The notes below the pieces were generated by a model. The model saw only the letters and a program-made list of their open reading frames with translations. It did no database searches and was not told the DNA's origin. DNA of 64,000 nucleotides from CALAED01 sp035765195 (GTDB lineage: Bacteria > Actinomycetota > Actinomycetes > Streptosporangiales > Streptosporangiaceae): NCBI GenBank assembly GCA_035765195.1, contig DASTYC010000019.1, positions 124,001-188,000 on the forward strand. Direction: 5' to 3'. Below, in pieces: positions 8,875-17,159 of the stretch. Within the stretch, counting starts at the first letter, position 1. Every line of letters begins with the position of its first letter. The translations under genes and the position numbers were made by a program.

Positions 8875-9393
8875 ATGACCGGAGGCGCATCGGCGGCGCG
8901 GAGTGCGAAGCCGCGGCTCGGCCACGGGTTGCTCGCGCTGGCCAGGGTCGGTGTCGCGTACATGTGGATCCAGAATCTGGCGTGGAAGGACCCGTCCAAC
9001 AGCTTCGGCGCGCTACGGGGCTGGATCCAAATGGCCGTGGACCACCCGGTCTTCCCGCCATATTCGTGGCTGGTGGAGCACTTCGTGCTGCCGAACATGT
9101 CGCTGTTCGGCTGGATCGTCCTGCTGGTCGAAGGCGGCATCGGTGCGTTCCTGCTGGTGGGGCTCGCCACCCGGCTGTGGGCGCTGATCGGTGCCGCCGA
9201 GTCGGCGGCCATCGCCCTGTCCGTGCTGAACGCGCCGCACGAGTGGCCATGGGCGTACTACCTCATGATTCTCATCCACCTGGTGTTTTTCGGCACCAGG
9301 GCAGGCCGCGCCTACGGAGTCGACGGCGTACTGCGGCCCAGCTGGCAAGCGTCGTCACACCCGCTGGCTCGTGCGTTGGTGAAGATGTCATGA
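8875..9393 (+). CDS. DoxX-family membrane protein
   Basis: About 172 residues from an ATG with GGAGGGGGT just upstream; an in-frame ATG 24 bases earlier is less well placed. Four membrane helices are visible, with the family pattern LARVGVAYMWIQNLAWK near the N-terminus and a long loop before WIVLLVEGGIGAFLLVG. DoxX/DoxD proteins are membrane quinone-linked components; DoxD is the small subunit of thiosulfate:quinone oxidoreductase in Acidianus, and mycobacterial DoxX joins a redox complex. It overlaps the next gene by ATGA and starts the TusA/radical-SAM cluster, so a role in sulfur or thiol redox is an inference. Confidence 0.75.
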   Translation: MTGGASAARSAKPRLGHGLLALARVGVAYMWIQNLAWKDPSNSFGALRGWIQMAVDHPVFPPYSWLVEHFVLPNMSLFGWIVLLVEGGIGAFLLVGLATRLWALIGAAESAAIALSVLNAPHEWPWAYYLMILIHLVFFGTRAGRAYGVDGVLRPSWQASSHPLARALVKMS

Positions 9394-9821
9394 GCCGCTC
9401 CCGATTTGACACCGCCACCATCGCACTTGGCGCGGGGGCGATCGTCGCGGCGCTGTTGAGGTTCGTGCCGTTGCGGTCGGACACGCTCGACGCCGACACT
9501 CCGGACCGGTACTCCACGCCGGCGTTCGTGAGCGTGCCCATGATGGTGCTTTTGCTGGGTCTGGGGGCGGTCGCGGTCGCGGGAGGACTGCTCGGCGCTT
9601 CGACGGGCCGCCTACTGGCCATACTGGCCGGCCTGGGTCTGACCGGTGTGGCGGCATTGCTGCTCGTGCAGAACATCGCCGAGGCCCATTGGCTGAACGG
9701 TTCCCGCTCCGCGATGGCGCTGTTCGGCGGCCTTGGTCTCGGTCTGCTCGCGGTGGGTCTCACTCCAAGAGTCGGTCCGCCGTTCGAAGGGAGTGCGGAT
9801 GGCGACATCCGAGACGATTGA
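9390..9821 (+). CDS. four-helix membrane protein in the DoxX/TusA cluster
   Basis: A 143-residue protein translationally coupled to DoxX by an ATGA overlap. It has hydrophobic segments near residues 8-25, 48-66, 72-92 and 108-126, an acidic extracytoplasmic loop (RSDTLDADTPDRYSTPAF) and an acidic tail. I do not recognise a family. Its last 23 bp overlap the start of the TusA-like gene in another frame, which argues that all five genes here act together. Confidence 0.7.
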   Translation: MSRSRFDTATIALGAGAIVAALLRFVPLRSDTLDADTPDRYSTPAFVSVPMMVLLLGLGAVAVAGGLLGASTGRLLAILAGLGLTGVAALLLVQNIAEAHWLNGSRSAMALFGGLGLGLLAVGLTPRVGPPFEGSADGDIRDD

Positions 9822-10110
9822 CGCAGACGGGGGCCCTGATGGGCATGGTGGGCGCGGGCCTGCCGATGGTGTTGTCATGACCCCGGCGGCCGTGTGCGAC
9901 GGAGGCCCGCTCGACTGCAACGGAGGGCTTTTGATCGCCATCCGGCGGGCCCTGAAGGGAATCGAGGTCGGTGAGATCCTCGAGATCCGCAGTCAGGCCG
10001 CGTCGGTCGCCATCGACCTGCCCGCCTGGTGTGATCTGGCCGGTCACCCGCTCAAGCAGGTGGCTCCCCGCGGCGACACGGTGAGCTACTACGTGCTACG
10101 GGGGCGCTGA
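9799..10110 (+). CDS. TusA-like (SirA-fold) protein without the CPxP cysteine motif
   Basis: A 103-residue protein from an ATG with GGGAG upstream. Residues about 35-90 follow the TusA fold: LDCNGGLLIAIRRALKGIEVGEILEIRSQ, then a VAIDLPAWCDLAGHPLKQV helix. Canonical TusA carries a persulfide on Cys of CPxP; here that motif is replaced by LDCNGG, and the clear cysteines are in LDC and AWC. The same altered domain recurs at the N-terminus of the next gene, two bases downstream. A sulfur-carrier or docking role for the radical SAM enzyme is an inference; a purely structural role is possible. Confidence 0.7.
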   Translation: MATSETIDADGGPDGHGGRGPADGVVMTPAAVCDGGPLDCNGGLLIAIRRALKGIEVGEILEIRSQAASVAIDLPAWCDLAGHPLKQVAPRGDTVSYYVLRGR

Positions 10111-10112
10111 CC

Positions 10113-11126
10113 ATGGTGCGACCGGATGCGGTGCTGGATGCGCATGGCGCCGACTTTGGCAGTGGCCTGCTGCTCAGGCTCCACGCGGCGGTGGAAGCGC
10201 TCAACCCGGAGGAGGTCTTGGAGGTGCGGGGCGGCGCCAGGTCGGTGCCGGAGGACCTGGCAGCGTGGTGCGTGCTCACCGGAAACGCCCTGGTAGGGCC
10301 GCTGCAGGTGCGGAAAGGGTCGGTGGAGGTCGAGCCGGAGCCGCCGAGACTGGGCTCGCGTCTTTGGCTGTACAGCAACTTCAACTGCAACCTGGCCTGC
10401 GACTACTGCTGTGCCGAGTCCGCGCCGCGCGCACCCGCCCGCCGCCTGTCGGTCGAGCTGGTGCGGGCTGCGGTGGCGGAGTTCGTCTCCGACGGCGGCA
10501 TCGAGGTAATGATCACCGGCGGCGAGCCATTTCTCCACCCCGACCTCGGCGAGATCATCGGCGCGGTCGTCGAGCACATCCCGGTCACCGTTCTCACCAA
10601 CGGCATGGTGTTCCACCGGGGCAGTCGCCGCCGCACCCTGGAGGCACTGGATCGCGAACGAGTCACGCTACAGATCTCACTGGACTCGGCCACGCCGGAG
10701 CTGCACGACCGGCACCGGTCCGCGGGCTCCTTCGCCCGCGCCCGCGCCGGCATCAATCTGGCCCGATCGCTGGGCTTCCGGGTCAGGATCGCCGCGACCG
10801 TCGGCGCCGACGACGCGGAGGAAGTGGCTGCGCTGTACGAACTGCTCCACACCGAAGGGGTTCCGGCCGAAGACCAGGTGATCCGCCGCATCGCCCGGCA
10901 GGGCTTCGCCGATTCGGGTGTGGTGCTGACCCGCGACGACCTGTACCCCGAACCCGCGGTGGCCGCCGACGGCATCTGGTGGCATCCGGTGGGCATCACC
11001 GACCCCGATTTGCGGGTCACCGATTCCCCTCTGCCGATCCGCGCCGCGATCGACGAGATGAACCGCGTTCTCGAGGCCACCGCGGAGCGTCGGGACAACA
11101 CCAGAAGAGCATTCCGATGCGCGTAG
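10113..11126 (+). CDS. radical SAM enzyme with an N-terminal TusA-like domain
   Basis: A 337-residue fusion. Residues 1-75 repeat the TusA-like fold of the preceding gene (GSGLLLRLHAAVEALNPEEVLEV ... DLAAWCVLTGN) but lack its first cysteine. Residues about 85-280 are a radical SAM barrel: NFNCNLACDYCCAES gives the CX3CX2C iron-sulfur site, MITGGEPFLHPD is the GGEP SAM motif, and LQISLDSATPELHD follows. No SPASM cysteine cluster is seen; a single Cys sits two residues from the C-terminus (RRAFRCA). It is coupled tightly to the TusA-like gene and overlaps the methyltransferase start. Substrate unknown; radical-based modification of a thiol or sulfur-carrying molecule is inferred. Confidence 0.85.
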   Translation: MVRPDAVLDAHGADFGSGLLLRLHAAVEALNPEEVLEVRGGARSVPEDLAAWCVLTGNALVGPLQVRKGSVEVEPEPPRLGSRLWLYSNFNCNLACDYCCAESAPRAPARRLSVELVRAAVAEFVSDGGIEVMITGGEPFLHPDLGEIIGAVVEHIPVTVLTNGMVFHRGSRRRTLEALDRERVTLQISLDSATPELHDRHRSAGSFARARAGINLARSLGFRVRIAATVGADDAEEVAALYELLHTEGVPAEDQVIRRIARQGFADSGVVLTRDDLYPEPAVAADGIWWHPVGITDPDLRVTDSPLPIRAAIDEMNRVLEATAERRDNTRRAFRCA

Positions 11127-11794
11127 GCCGACCGACGACAACCGCCGACCGTGCCGCTCACTGGAACACGGTCTACGACACCAAGGGCGAGGACGGCGTC
11201 AGCTGGTATCAGGCGGTGCCCACCGTCACCCTCGAGCTGCTGGACACCCTGGACGTCGGCCGTAACGAGTCGATCATCGACCTGGGCGGCGGAGCCTCGG
11301 TCGTCGTCGATCACCTACTGGCCCGGAAGTTCACCGATATATCGGTTCTCGACGTTTCCAAGGTCGCCCTGGACAACGCCGGGGCGCGGCTTGGCTCCGG
11401 CGCGGAGCGGGTGCACTGGCTGCACCGCGACATCTTCGACTGGATACCCGAGCGACGGTTCGACGTCTGGCACGATCGCGCCGTGTTCCACTTCCTCATC
11501 GAGGAGGAGGAACGTGAGTCTTACGTACGGGTGCTGCGTTCCGCCATCGCCCCCGGCGGCCGGGTCATCATCGCCACCTTCGATGCCCATGGGCCCACGC
11601 ACTGTTCCGGCCTTCCAGTGGTGCGGTACGGCGCGACCGGGCTGGCCCAGATCTTCGCCCCGTACTTCGACCTGGTCGAAGCCCGCGGCGAAGAACACCT
11701 CACCCCGGCCGGACTCGTGCAGCCGTTCACCTGGGTCGCCCTCCGTTTAGCCTTCGCGGTTAGCGCCGATGAGGACGTAGCACATGAGTGCTGA
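11117..11794 (+). CDS. class I SAM-dependent methyltransferase of the TusA/radical-SAM cluster
   Basis: A 225-residue methyltransferase from an ATG inside the end of the radical SAM gene (10-bp overlap). It has the family opening HWNTVYDTKGEDGVSWYQ, SAM motif IIDLGGGASVVVDHLL, strand-2 DVSKVALDNA, then FDVWHDRAVFHFL and APGGRVIIATF. This small-molecule methyltransferase family is widespread and mostly uncharacterised. The 3' end overlaps the convergent cupin gene by about 48 bp, and the last 15 residues after LRL may be a non-conserved extension. It presumably acts on the product or substrate of the radical SAM step. Confidence 0.85.
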   Translation: MRVGRPTTTADRAAHWNTVYDTKGEDGVSWYQAVPTVTLELLDTLDVGRNESIIDLGGGASVVVDHLLARKFTDISVLDVSKVALDNAGARLGSGAERVHWLHRDIFDWIPERRFDVWHDRAVFHFLIEEEERESYVRVLRSAIAPGGRVIIATFDAHGPTHCSGLPVVRYGATGLAQIFAPYFDLVEARGEEHLTPAGLVQPFTWVALRLAFAVSADEDVAHEC

Positions 11795-12286
11795 TTTGTC
11801 GCTCTTGTTGTGCCACGCATGGCGGGTGCCTTGCTGGACTACAAGTGCGCCGGGGGTGAGTTTGACTTCCTTTCCGTTGTCGAGTTCGAGGTGAAGCTCT
11901 CCTTCGAGACAGATGCCGTAGTCGATGCTGTCGGTGGTGTGCATGCCGGGGTTGTCGGCCTCGAATACGTCGAGCAGGCCGGGGAGTTTCTCGGCTCCCT
12001 CAGCGGCGATCGCGTCGGGGTCACCGGCGGGCTCGGGTTCGGAGGAGTGGGGAGCGAAGCGGAGGAACAGGGCACGGGTGCCGCCGGGGCCCGGGAAGAA
12101 GGGGAAGATCTTCGGTTCGCGAGGTTTGGTGCCGACGACGGGGGCGCCGTCGTCCGTGCCCCACATCATGTAGAAGGTGCCGGGGAACGCGGCGATGGTG
12201 GTGGGGTCGGCGGGTTTGTCGGTGACGAACACGGACGCGCCGTCGGCTTCACGGCCGGTGACCACCAGACGGGGTTCGATTGTCAT
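11747..12286 (-). CDS. cupin-domain protein
   Basis: A 179-residue protein with AGGAG nine bases before the ATG. The C-terminal part is a single cupin barrel: DYGICLEGELHLELDNGKEVKLTPGALVVQQGTRHAWHNKSDKSALMCYVLIG, with His and Glu positioned to bind a metal (GELHLEL and GTRHAWHN). The N-terminal half carries FPGTFYMMWGTDD. It follows the acyl-CoA synthetase gene by 26 bp on the same strand, so the two form an operon; a role in degradation of an organic acid is inferred. Confidence 0.8.
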   Translation of the reverse strand: MTIEPRLVVTGREADGASVFVTDKPADPTTIAAFPGTFYMMWGTDDGAPVVGTKPREPKIFPFFPGPGGTRALFLRFAPHSSEPEPAGDPDAIAAEGAEKLPGLLDVFEADNPGMHTTDSIDYGICLEGELHLELDNGKEVKLTPGALVVQQGTRHAWHNKSDKSALMCYVLIGANREG

Positions 12287-12312
12287 GGCGTTGCGCTCCT
12301 TTGCCGTGCGGA

Positions 12313-13929
12313 CTACGGGTTGTCGGTGTTGTGGAGGGACCGGAGTTGTTGTTTGGAGAATTTCCCGGTGGCGGTTTTGGGGATTTCGTCGACGAAGAAC
12401 ACCTGGTCGGGGAGCCACCAGGAGGCCACGCGGGTGCGGAGGTGGTCGCGGATGGTCTCGGTGGTGGGGGTGGCCGCGGGGTGGGCGACAACGTAGGCGA
12501 CGGGTCGTTCGCCCCAGGTCTCGTCGGCGACGCCGATGACGGCGGCTTCGGCGACGTCGGGGTGGTCCATGATGGCGTTTTCCAGTTCGACCGAGGAGAT
12601 CCATTCGCCTCCGGATTTCACGAGGTCTTTGGTGCGGTCGACGATGCGGAGGTAACCGTGCGGGTCGATGGTGGCCACGTCGCCGGTGCGTAGCCATCCG
12701 TCGGGGGTGAAGGCGTCGGTGGCGGGGTGCGGGCCGAAGTAGCGGGCGGCGATGGTGGGACCGCTGGCTTGTAGTTCGCCGGGGGTGCGGCCGTCCCAGG
12801 GTGCTTGGCGGCCGTCGTCGCCGATGATGCGGATCTCGGTGAGCGGGATGGCCGGGCCGGGGGTGCCCAGCAGCGCGCGTTGCTGGTCGCGGGTGTAGCG
12901 GTCGTGGGTGGTGGCGATGCGGGAGGTGGTGACCACGGGGCTGGTTTCGGTCATGCCCCAGGCGTTGGTCAGCGGCACGCCGATGGCCTCCTGGTAGGCG
13001 CGGGTGAGCGCCTCGTCGACCGCGCCGCCGCCGGAAACGATCTGGCGCACGGCGGACAGGTCGTGCCGGTCGAGCAGGGGCAACAACCCGCGCCAGACGG
13101 TGGCGACCGCGGCACCGAAAGTGACCTTGTGGCGGGCGAGCATGCCCGCCAGTTCCGGTGCGGACATCGCCGGCCCGGGCAGCACCAGGTCCGCGCCGCA
13201 GAGCATGGCGGCATAGGGCAGACCCCAGGCGTTGACGTGGAACATCGGCACGATCGGCATGACCACGTCGCGTTCGCTGATGCCGAAGGTGTCGACCATC
13301 AACAACAGGCACGCGTGCAAAACCATGGAACGGTGACTGTAGAGCACCCCCTTGGGGTTGCCGGTGGTGCCCGAGGTGTAACACAGCGCCGCGGCGGTGT
13401 TCTCGTCGGCGACGACAAAGTCCCGCCCGGTCTCCCCCGCCCGGGCCAGCACGTCCTCGTAGTCGAGGACACGCGGATCGTCGGGGATCTCGACCTCACC
13501 GCCGTCGTCCATCACCACCACCGCCCGCACGGTGGTGAAGCCATCGACCAGAGGCCAGATCACCGGCAGGATGGAACGATCGATGAACAACACCTCATCG
13601 GCGGCGTCTTCGACGATATAGGTGATCTGCTCACCGAAAAGCCGATGATTGATCGTGTGCAACACCCGCCCACTGCACGGCACCGCCAAATACAACTCGG
13701 CGTGCCGGTGACTGTTCCACGCGAACGTCCCCACCCGGGCGCCCGCCGGCACACCAAGCTCATCAAGAACAGCCGCCAAGCGCCGCACCCGCTCGCACAC
13801 CTGCCCCCACGTCATGCTCACCTCCCCACCCACCCGGCCCGACACCACACTCTTATGCCCGAAATAACGTTCGACCCGCCCGAACACATGCGGCAACGCC
13901 AGCGGCCGATCCTGCATCAAACCAAGCAT
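12313..13929 (-). CDS. fatty-acid/carboxylate CoA ligase (AMP-forming)
   Basis: A 538-residue ANL-superfamily enzyme that adenylates a carboxylic acid and transfers it to CoA. Visible motifs are the P-loop-like YTSGTTGNPKGVLYSHRS, the AMP-binding AWGMTETSPVV, DGWLRTGDVATIDPHGYLRIVDRTKD and the C-terminal catalytic Lys in PKTATGKFSK. The start MLGLMQDRPLALPHVF is typical of this subfamily, with GAGGAGG upstream; a frame extension of nine residues exists. Family members activate medium- or long-chain fatty acids; the exact substrate is unknown. It is the first gene of a pair with the cupin. Confidence 0.92.
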   Translation of the reverse strand: MLGLMQDRPLALPHVFGRVERYFGHKSVVSGRVGGEVSMTWGQVCERVRRLAAVLDELGVPAGARVGTFAWNSHRHAELYLAVPCSGRVLHTINHRLFGEQITYIVEDAADEVLFIDRSILPVIWPLVDGFTTVRAVVVMDDGGEVEIPDDPRVLDYEDVLARAGETGRDFVVADENTAAALCYTSGTTGNPKGVLYSHRSMVLHACLLLMVDTFGISERDVVMPIVPMFHVNAWGLPYAAMLCGADLVLPGPAMSAPELAGMLARHKVTFGAAVATVWRGLLPLLDRHDLSAVRQIVSGGGAVDEALTRAYQEAIGVPLTNAWGMTETSPVVTTSRIATTHDRYTRDQQRALLGTPGPAIPLTEIRIIGDDGRQAPWDGRTPGELQASGPTIAARYFGPHPATDAFTPDGWLRTGDVATIDPHGYLRIVDRTKDLVKSGGEWISSVELENAIMDHPDVAEAAVIGVADETWGERPVAYVVAHPAATPTTETIRDHLRTRVASWWLPDQVFFVDEIPKTATGKFSKQQLRSLHNTDNP

Positions 13930-14598
13930 CTCCCCGACACCTCCTCGCTCGCACACACCCCGCGACCAGGCCAGGCCGGGTCTCCGACGTCAACGCGTCC
14001 ACACAAACTCGATGCACAATTCCCCGCTCAGGCGGATGATGGCGGTCATATTAGGACGACCGTTACTGTGTGGTTGAGGTGTGCATCACCCATACCTCGC
14101 ATCGATTCGGTAGGTCCTTCACCCACCTGATGCCGAGGAGGGACGCACCATGGCGGGAAACACAGGCCGCTCCGCCCGCTACGCATGAGCTTCGACACCG
14201 AACGGGCCACGTAGGCCGGACCGACCCCCACTCGGGCGTGTCTTCCCTCGCTTCGCCACCACACCTGGTGTGGGACCCATTCATCACGGGCCCGTCGAAG
14301 GTGTATGCCCCTCACCTTGTCCAGCTCACCCGCCGCCACCTAGCGTTCACGGTCACAGTGCGCACCGCGCCCGATCCCGGCCGACGAAACACGCTCCACC
14401 GAGCCTCCCGGACCGTTTTTCCAACCAAAGACCGCGACCTGGTCGTCCTGTCAGCAGTCCCGTCACCCGTGGATGAGCCGAAGGTGATCGGCACCGCGAG
14501 GAGCCGAGTCAGCGCGGCGCGGCGATGGCCGAGCCCGCCTAGCCGACGGCCTGACAGACCCCCCACGTGGTGGCGCATATCAATTCGAAGGAGACCTC
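13930..14598. other. 669-bp gene-poor stretch
   Basis: No convincing gene lies between the divergent CoA ligase and ABC-transporter genes. It presumably holds both promoters. A 12-codon frame (14150-14188, MAGNTGRSARYA) has a good AGGAGGG site eight bases upstream and could be a leader peptide or a gene remnant. Other open frames here are Arg/Pro-rich and look like noise. No operator or terminator stood out. Confidence 0.5.
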
Positions 14599-15630
14599 AT
14601 GGTCCGCATACGAATCTTTCGCTCCGGCATCGCCGCCGGGGTACTTGGGTTGTCCCTGGTGCTCGCAGGCTGCGGCGGCTCGAAAAGCGGCTCTTCCGGC
14701 TCTGGCGCGTCCGGCGCCACGGGCGGGGAATCACTGAAGGGCAAGACGATCGCCCTGGTCGGATACGGCAGCACCAACCCGTGGGGAGCCGCGTTCAACA
14801 AGGAGTTCCAAAGCAAGCTGAGCACCAGCGGCGTGAAGATCAGAGACCTCACCACGATGGATGCGGGCACGCAGGTCCAGAACTTCAACCAGGCCGTGGC
14901 GCAAAAGCCGGACCTGATCGTGCTGGCCGTGCTGGACACGAAGGCGATGGTGGTGCCGATTCAGAAGGCCAAGCAGGCCGGGATACCGGTGCTGGCCTTC
15001 GACGGCAAGACGGACCCGGCGGTGGAGGGCGACGTGATGTCGGTGCTCTCGAACAATGAGCAGCTCGGCGAGTTCGCGGCGCAGAACATCATCGACGGTC
15101 TCAAGGCGCAGGGCCGCAAGTCCGGCAAGATCATCGTCTTGACCGGCACCAAGTCGATGCTCGTCACCCAGGACCGCATGGTCGGCTTCAAGAAGGTGCT
15201 GAGCACCAGCCCGCAGTACCAGATCGTCAGCGAGCAGGACGCGAACTGGGACCCGACCCTGTCAGGGAAGATCGCACAGCAGCTGCTGGCGAAGTACGGC
15301 TGTAACGGCGTGCAGGCCGGGTACGGCATGGCCGACTACATGGCTTTGCCGATCATCCAGGCGGCGAAGCAAGCCGGATGCGCGGTCGGTGGCAAGAAGG
15401 GCCTGGTGGTCACCAGCAGCAACTGCTTCAAGGCCGGTATCGAGGCGATCAAGGCCGGCGAGCTGTACGGATCGGCCACCGAGGACCCGATCACCATCGC
15501 CGATCAGACCGCGGCCTACGTGACGAAGTACCTCTCCGGGCAGAACCCGCCTAAGCACGAGATCGTTCAGGAACACCGCATCACCTCGGCGAACGTAGAC
15601 CAGTTCGCCGCGCAGTGCAGCCACGCATGA
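14599..15630 (+). CDS. ABC transporter substrate-binding lipoprotein, RbsB type
   Basis: A 343-residue lipoprotein: signal peptide with lipobox LVLAGC (Cys25), a Gly/Ser-rich tether, then a periplasmic-binding-protein type 1 fold (KTIALVGYGSTNPWGAAFNKEF, KPDLIVLAVLDTKAMVVPIQKAKQAGIPVLAFDG, NNEQLGEFAAQNII). Such proteins deliver sugars, sometimes other small molecules, to CUT2 importers. GAAGGAG lies six bases before the ATG. It opens a six-gene operon and its TGA overlaps the ATG of the ATPase gene. Ligand unknown; thiolase and lactonase downstream suggest a substrate degraded through lactone and acyl-CoA intermediates (inference). Confidence 0.9.
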   Translation: MVRIRIFRSGIAAGVLGLSLVLAGCGGSKSGSSGSGASGATGGESLKGKTIALVGYGSTNPWGAAFNKEFQSKLSTSGVKIRDLTTMDAGTQVQNFNQAVAQKPDLIVLAVLDTKAMVVPIQKAKQAGIPVLAFDGKTDPAVEGDVMSVLSNNEQLGEFAAQNIIDGLKAQGRKSGKIIVLTGTKSMLVTQDRMVGFKKVLSTSPQYQIVSEQDANWDPTLSGKIAQQLLAKYGCNGVQAGYGMADYMALPIIQAAKQAGCAVGGKKGLVVTSSNCFKAGIEAIKAGELYGSATEDPITIADQTAAYVTKYLSGQNPPKHEIVQEHRITSANVDQFAAQCSHA

Positions 15631-17159
15631 GCGTTCCGGCGAGGGCGCCCGCCCTCGGCGACGACCGTCCTCAGGTCGCCGTCGAGGGCCTGGTCCGCGG
15701 CTTCGGCGGGCTGCCGGCGGTCCAAGACGTTTCGTTCAGCGTCGCCCAGGGGGAGATCCACGCGCTGTGCGGACACAACGGCGCCGGCAAGAGCACGATC
15801 GTGAAGATGCTGTCGGGACAGCTCGCCCCCGACAAGGGGCGGATCCTCCTCGGCGGCGAACCCGTCGATGTGCGCAGCCGCCAGGTCGCCCAACGCCTCG
15901 GGATCGCGCTCGTCGACCAGGAACTGAGTGTCGTTCCTGCTTTGACGGTCCTGGACAACCTCCTCCTGGGCGACATCGCGACGCCTCTGGTCAACCGGCG
16001 GCGCGCCGCGACGGCGCGCTGCCGGCAGGTGCTGAACGACCTGTTCCTCGATCGGATCAGCCCGGATCAGCCTCTGTCGTCGCTGAGCATCGGCGAACGC
16101 CAACTGGTCGAGATCGCCCGGGCGCTGAGCCAGAACGCCCGGTTGCTCATCTTGGACGAGCCGACCGCCACCTTGAGCGATGTCGAGAGCGAGCACGTCT
16201 TCGCGGCGATCCGCCGGGTCGCCGCGAGGGGATGCTCGGTCATTTATGTGTCGCACCGCCTCGCGGAAGTGCTCGACCTGTGCGACACCGTGACCGTGCT
16301 GCGTGACGGGCGCCGCATCGCCACCACACCGGCCGAACGGCTGACCGTCGATGAGCTGATCGTTCAGATGCTCGGCGAGGCGCCGCATCGACTGGGGGCG
16401 GCCCGTGCGCCCGATCCGCAGCTCACCCACGCGTTGCGGATCGAGCATCTCCACGTTCCCGGCCGGCTCGTGGACTTCAACCTCACCGCCCAGGCCGGCC
16501 GCGTCTACGCGCTGGCCGGGCAGTTGGGCAGCGGCGCCTCCGACGTGCTGCGCGCGCTGGCCGGGCTGCACCCGAAAGCGACCGGTCGGGTGACGCTGCG
16601 GGACCGGCCCGTACCGTTTCGCAGCCCCGTCGGCGCGGCCCGGGCCGGGGTGGCGTTCACGTCGAACGACCGAAAGTCCGAGGGGCTGTTCCTGGACAAG
16701 ACGACCGCCGAGAACCTCGTGGCGACCCGTCTGCCGGCGCTCAGCCGAGCCGGCGTCGTTCAAAAGCATCGCGTCCGGCACGCGTCCGGCACGCTGGCCG
16801 AGGCGGCCGGCCTGCCCACCCGCCGGCTGAACGAGCCGGTGGCCGCGCTCAGCGGCGGGAACCAGCAGAAGGTCTTTGTCGGCCGGTGCCTCGGCCGCGA
16901 CGACATGTTCGCGTTGCTGCTGGACGAGCCCACCCGCGGGGTCGACATCGGCGGCCGTGTCGCGATCCACCGGCTGTTGCGGGCGGCCGCCGATGAGGGC
17001 TTGATCGTCATCTTCGCCTCGACCGAGCTCGAGGAGCTGCTGGAGCTGGGCGACGTCATCGTCACCATGCGGGAAGGCCGAATAATCCACCGCTACGAAG
17101 GCGGTACAGACGGCGCCGTCCTGATGCGGGACATGACTCACGGATCGCGTACAGCATGA
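15627..17159 (+). CDS. sugar-type ABC transporter ATPase (two ABC domains)
   Basis: A 510-residue duplicated ATPase of the CUT2 (RbsA/MglA) type. The first domain has Walker A GHNGAGKST, signature LSIGERQLVEIARAL and Walker B LLILDEPTA; the second has the degenerate P-loop GQLGSGASD usual for this family, LSGGNQQKV and LLLDEPTRGVD. It energises import by the two permeases that follow. The ATG overlaps the upstream stop (ATGA); a GTG four codons earlier is less likely. Confidence 0.93.
   Translation: MSVPARAPALGDDRPQVAVEGLVRGFGGLPAVQDVSFSVAQGEIHALCGHNGAGKSTIVKMLSGQLAPDKGRILLGGEPVDVRSRQVAQRLGIALVDQELSVVPALTVLDNLLLGDIATPLVNRRRAATARCRQVLNDLFLDRISPDQPLSSLSIGERQLVEIARALSQNARLLILDEPTATLSDVESEHVFAAIRRVAARGCSVIYVSHRLAEVLDLCDTVTVLRDGRRIATTPAERLTVDELIVQMLGEAPHRLGAARAPDPQLTHALRIEHLHVPGRLVDFNLTAQAGRVYALAGQLGSGASDVLRALAGLHPKATGRVTLRDRPVPFRSPVGAARAGVAFTSNDRKSEGLFLDKTTAENLVATRLPALSRAGVVQKHRVRHASGTLAEAAGLPTRRLNEPVAALSGGNQQKVFVGRCLGRDDMFALLLDEPTRGVDIGGRVAIHRLLRAAADEGLIVIFASTELEELLELGDVIVTMREGRIIHRYEGGTDGAVLMRDMTHGSRTA

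Noticed and set aside
14070..15059. A 329-codon frame spanning the gap and the start of the binding-protein gene
   Set aside because: Its second half overlaps the lipoprotein gene out of frame and is Arg/Gly/His-rich; the lipoprotein has signal peptide, lipobox and ribosome-binding site.
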